From Prolixibacteraceae bacterium (GTDB lineage: Bacteria > Bacteroidota > Bacteroidia > Bacteroidales > Prolixibacteraceae): a stretch of DNA of 7,066 bases. Below the pieces are notes generated by a model. It searched no databases. It was not told the DNA's origin and saw only the letters and a list, made by a program, of their open reading frames with translations. Of this stretch, positions 5,514 to 7,066 are shown in pieces. The DNA is taken from the NCBI GenBank assembly GCA_007116765.1, contig SKHV01000398.1, positions 1-7,066 of the forward strand, read 5' to 3'. The position numbers and the translations under genes are program-made. Within the stretch, counting starts at the first letter, position 1. Each line of letters opens with the position of its first letter.

Positions 5514-6046
5514 AAACTAAAAGTCAAATTTATGCCATAAACCGCACTATTATTATCGCTACTACTCATAAAAGTTAACTCAGGATTAAGCGACAAAGAC
5601 ATGTTACTGTGCTGATAAGCAAGATTTTTAATTTTTGCTATTCTAACAACATCGAAAATACTCCATATAAAAAGAACGCTTGAAGAGATCACCCCGGCAA
5701 ACAATAATTCGCGTGAACCAGCCGGACTTTTACCGGTTTCATAATCAAAAGCAAGCGTGTTCACTAAAGCGTACAAGCTAACTCCGGTTATCACAATGGT
5801 ACTTCCAAATACAACAGCTCCCCTTAAAGGTTCATCTACATAAAAGTATCCAGCAGAAGGAAAAGCATAATTTAAAACCCCCGCAATTAATGGAGAATAA
5901 TACTGTTTGCCCACTATTGCACGGTAACTTCTTGTTGAAAAATCATGCTTAACGTCCCGATATTTTATTTCCTGTGCGTTAGTATTAATCGAAATCAACA
6001 CAAACAAACAAAACAAAAACAAAATTATATTATTCAGTTTTCTCAT
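5510..6046 (-). CDS. Exported membrane protein of unknown function
   Basis: This 178-residue protein starts with a classic signal peptide: RK, a hydrophobic core at 8-20, and probable cleavage after TNA (24), giving a mature protein starting QEIKYRD. Two hydrophobic segments follow, at about 50-98 (probably two adjacent passes, PLIAGVLNYAFPSAGYFYV and then GAVVFGSTIVITGVSLYALV) and 114-135 (LLFAGVISSSVLFIWSIFDVV). The P-x-x-A-G/FPSAGYFY and WSIFD patterns recall DUF5683-type Bacteroidota envelope proteins, but I am not certain. The C-terminus (148-178) alternates like paired beta strands and ends in LTFSF, as in many outer-membrane-targeted proteins. No catalytic motif is visible. No good promoter was found upstream; TATATTTT (minus strand, 6099-6092) is the best -7-like site. 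Confidence 0.75.
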   Translation of the reverse strand: MRKLNNIILFLFCLFVLISINTNAQEIKYRDVKHDFSTRSYRAIVGKQYYSPLIAGVLNYAFPSAGYFYVDEPLRGAVVFGSTIVITGVSLYALVNTLAFDYETGKSPAGSRELLFAGVISSSVLFIWSIFDVVRIAKIKNLAYQHSNMSLSLNPELTFMSSSDNNSAVYGINLTFSF

Positions 6047-6268
6047 AAATTGAGGTGTTTTGAACTATAAGGACATACTAGAATAGCACTTAAAATATAT
6101 TTAAAAAAATACATGATCGAGTAGAGCAAGTGTTTTTAATATGAATAGAGAAAAAACAAAATAAAGATATTAAAAATCGCAACATACATGTTCATTTTAC
6201 AAAAAACATCAAAAAAACAAAGGGCTACCTCAGTGAGGCCGCCCTTTGTTTTGAGAGTATAAAATAGG
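6047..6268. other. AT-rich intergenic region
   Basis: No gene or RNA gene is recognisable here. The right part holds the carB terminator (6211-6252). The left part must contain the promoter of the exported-protein gene, but no full consensus match is present. Confidence 0.6.
6211..6252 (-). terminator. Intrinsic terminator of carB
   Basis: AAAACAAAGGGC (6214-6225) and GCCCTTTGTTTT (6241-6252) form a perfect 12-bp stem. The 15-base loop contains a second small inverted repeat, CCTCA/TGAGG (6228-6232 and 6234-6238). On the minus strand the stem runs into seven T (6217-6211). It lies 17 bases beyond the carB stop, as expected for a rho-independent terminator; its U-rich opposite side may also slow plus-strand transcription. 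Confidence 0.88.
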
Positions 6269-7066
6269 TTACTTGATACCTTTGTGATAATCTTGTAAAG
6301 ATTTCACCTGATAATTGCCGTTTAAGCGCTCTTTAATGCCCTGTGTTGCAGCGGCAGCGGCAGCAGTTGTGGTAATGTACAAGATGTTGTGCTTTATGGC
6401 TGCCTTACGAATGTACGAATCGTCGTATTCACTTTGCTTGCCTGCCGGGGTATTAATAACCAAATTGATTTTGCCATTTTTAATTGCATCAACAATATTT
6501 GGCCTGCCCTGATGTACTTTTTTAATTACTTCCGATTCTATTCCATGCTGAGCAAGGAACTCGGCAGTACCACCTGTTGCCATAATACTAAAGCCCATGT
6601 CGTGGAAGTTTTTAACTGTATCCACAATTTTATCTTTATCGCGATCGGCAATGGTGATAAGTACCGTTCCTTTGGTTGGCAGCGGTGATTTTGTAGCTTC
6701 CTGCGATTTGAAAAATGCCATCCCAAACGAAGAGGCCATTCCGAGCACCTCGCCGGTTGAACGCATTTCGGGTCCCAACACGGGGTCAACATCGGGGAAC
6801 ATATTGAAGGGGAATACCGCTTCTTTCACACCAAAATGAGGTATTTCCTTCTTCTTTAGGTCGAATTCGGCCAGTTTTTTGCCCAACATAATTTGAGTGG
6901 CAATTTTAGCCATGGGTATGTTGCATATTTTCGATACCAAAGGCACCGTGCGCGAAGCACGCGGGTTGGCTTCCAAAATGTAAACCACACCTTTGTATAT
7001 CGCATACTGTATGTTCATTAAACCTACCACTTTCATTTCAATGGCAATGCGGCGGGTGTAATCTTC
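6269..7066 (-). CDS. carB: Carbamoyl-phosphate synthase large subunit, C-terminal part
   Basis: Only the last 265 codons are inside the window; the gene continues past base 7066 and the full protein should be near 1070 residues. Counting from the window edge, the end of the second ATP-grasp domain carries EANPRASRT (32-40), with the Mg-ATP ligands E32, N34 and R36. The conserved VKEAVFPF and DPVLGPEMRSTGEV blocks follow (80-106). The MGS-like allosteric domain runs from about 130, with GTVLITIADRDK, MATGGTAEFL, GRPNIVDAI, VINTP and the TTTAA region. The enzyme makes carbamoyl phosphate from glutamine, bicarbonate and two ATP for pyrimidine and arginine synthesis, in complex with CarA. A run of six alanines (235-240) is encoded by GCN repeats. 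It ends in a clear terminator at 6211-6252. Confidence 0.97.
   Translation of the reverse strand, partial: EDYTRRIAIEMKVVGLMNIQYAIYKGVVYILEANPRASRTVPLVSKICNIPMAKIATQIMLGKKLAEFDLKKKEIPHFGVKEAVFPFNMFPDVDPVLGPEMRSTGEVLGMASSFGMAFFKSQEATKSPLPTKGTVLITIADRDKDKIVDTVKNFHDMGFSIMATGGTAEFLAQHGIESEVIKKVHQGRPNIVDAIKNGKINLVINTPAGKQSEYDDSYIRKAAIKHNILYITTTAAAAAATQGIKERLNGNYQVKSLQDYHKGIK

Noticed and set aside
6311..6372. Six-alanine run in carB as an insertion or expansion
   Set aside because: The region lies at a position that is normally alanine-rich in the MGS domain of CarB; length looks normal.

Overview
The window looks like chromosomal DNA from a member of the Bacteroidota, probably an environmental or anaerobic lineage. 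The evidence is the repeated TTTG-N18/19-TAnnTTTG promoter pattern typical of that phylum, AT-rich DNA with weak Shine-Dalgarno sequences, and the style of the proteins. No species call is possible from the sequence alone.

Layout from left to right. Bases 1-349 carry no gene. They hold a patchwork of inverted and tandem repeats, a strong intrinsic terminator (251-282) and, directly after it, a promoter (280-310). The promoter drives a 440-residue archaeal-type ATPase with a DUF234-like C-terminus that retains PD-(D/E)XK nuclease-like residues (350-1672). A second promoter, overlaid by a near-perfect 34-bp dyad, starts a tightly packed three-gene unit. It consists of a PadR-family repressor (1893-2231) and two paralogous four-helix membrane proteins (2228-2938 and 2942-3733) that share an N-terminal helical domain.

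That unit converges on ric (3748-4443, minus strand), an iron-sulfur cluster repair di-iron protein. ric is divergently transcribed from an Rrf2-family regulator with three cysteines (4583-5020). The Rrf2 gene is followed 13 bases later by a Nim/pyridoxamine-oxidase-like flavoprotein gene (5034-5513). The ric/Rrf2 intergenic region contains two back-to-back promoters centred on a 36-bp dyad, a good candidate operator for the Rrf2 protein. Together these three genes look like a nitrosative or redox stress module.

The right end holds a small exported protein of unknown function on the minus strand (5510-6046), whose stop codon overlaps that of the flavoprotein gene. Beyond it is the 3' quarter of carB (6269-7066, running off the window), with a clear intrinsic terminator (6211-6252). 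carB is housekeeping pyrimidine/arginine biosynthesis. The more novel parts are the PadR membrane-paralog unit, the two candidate operators and the repeat patchwork at the left edge.
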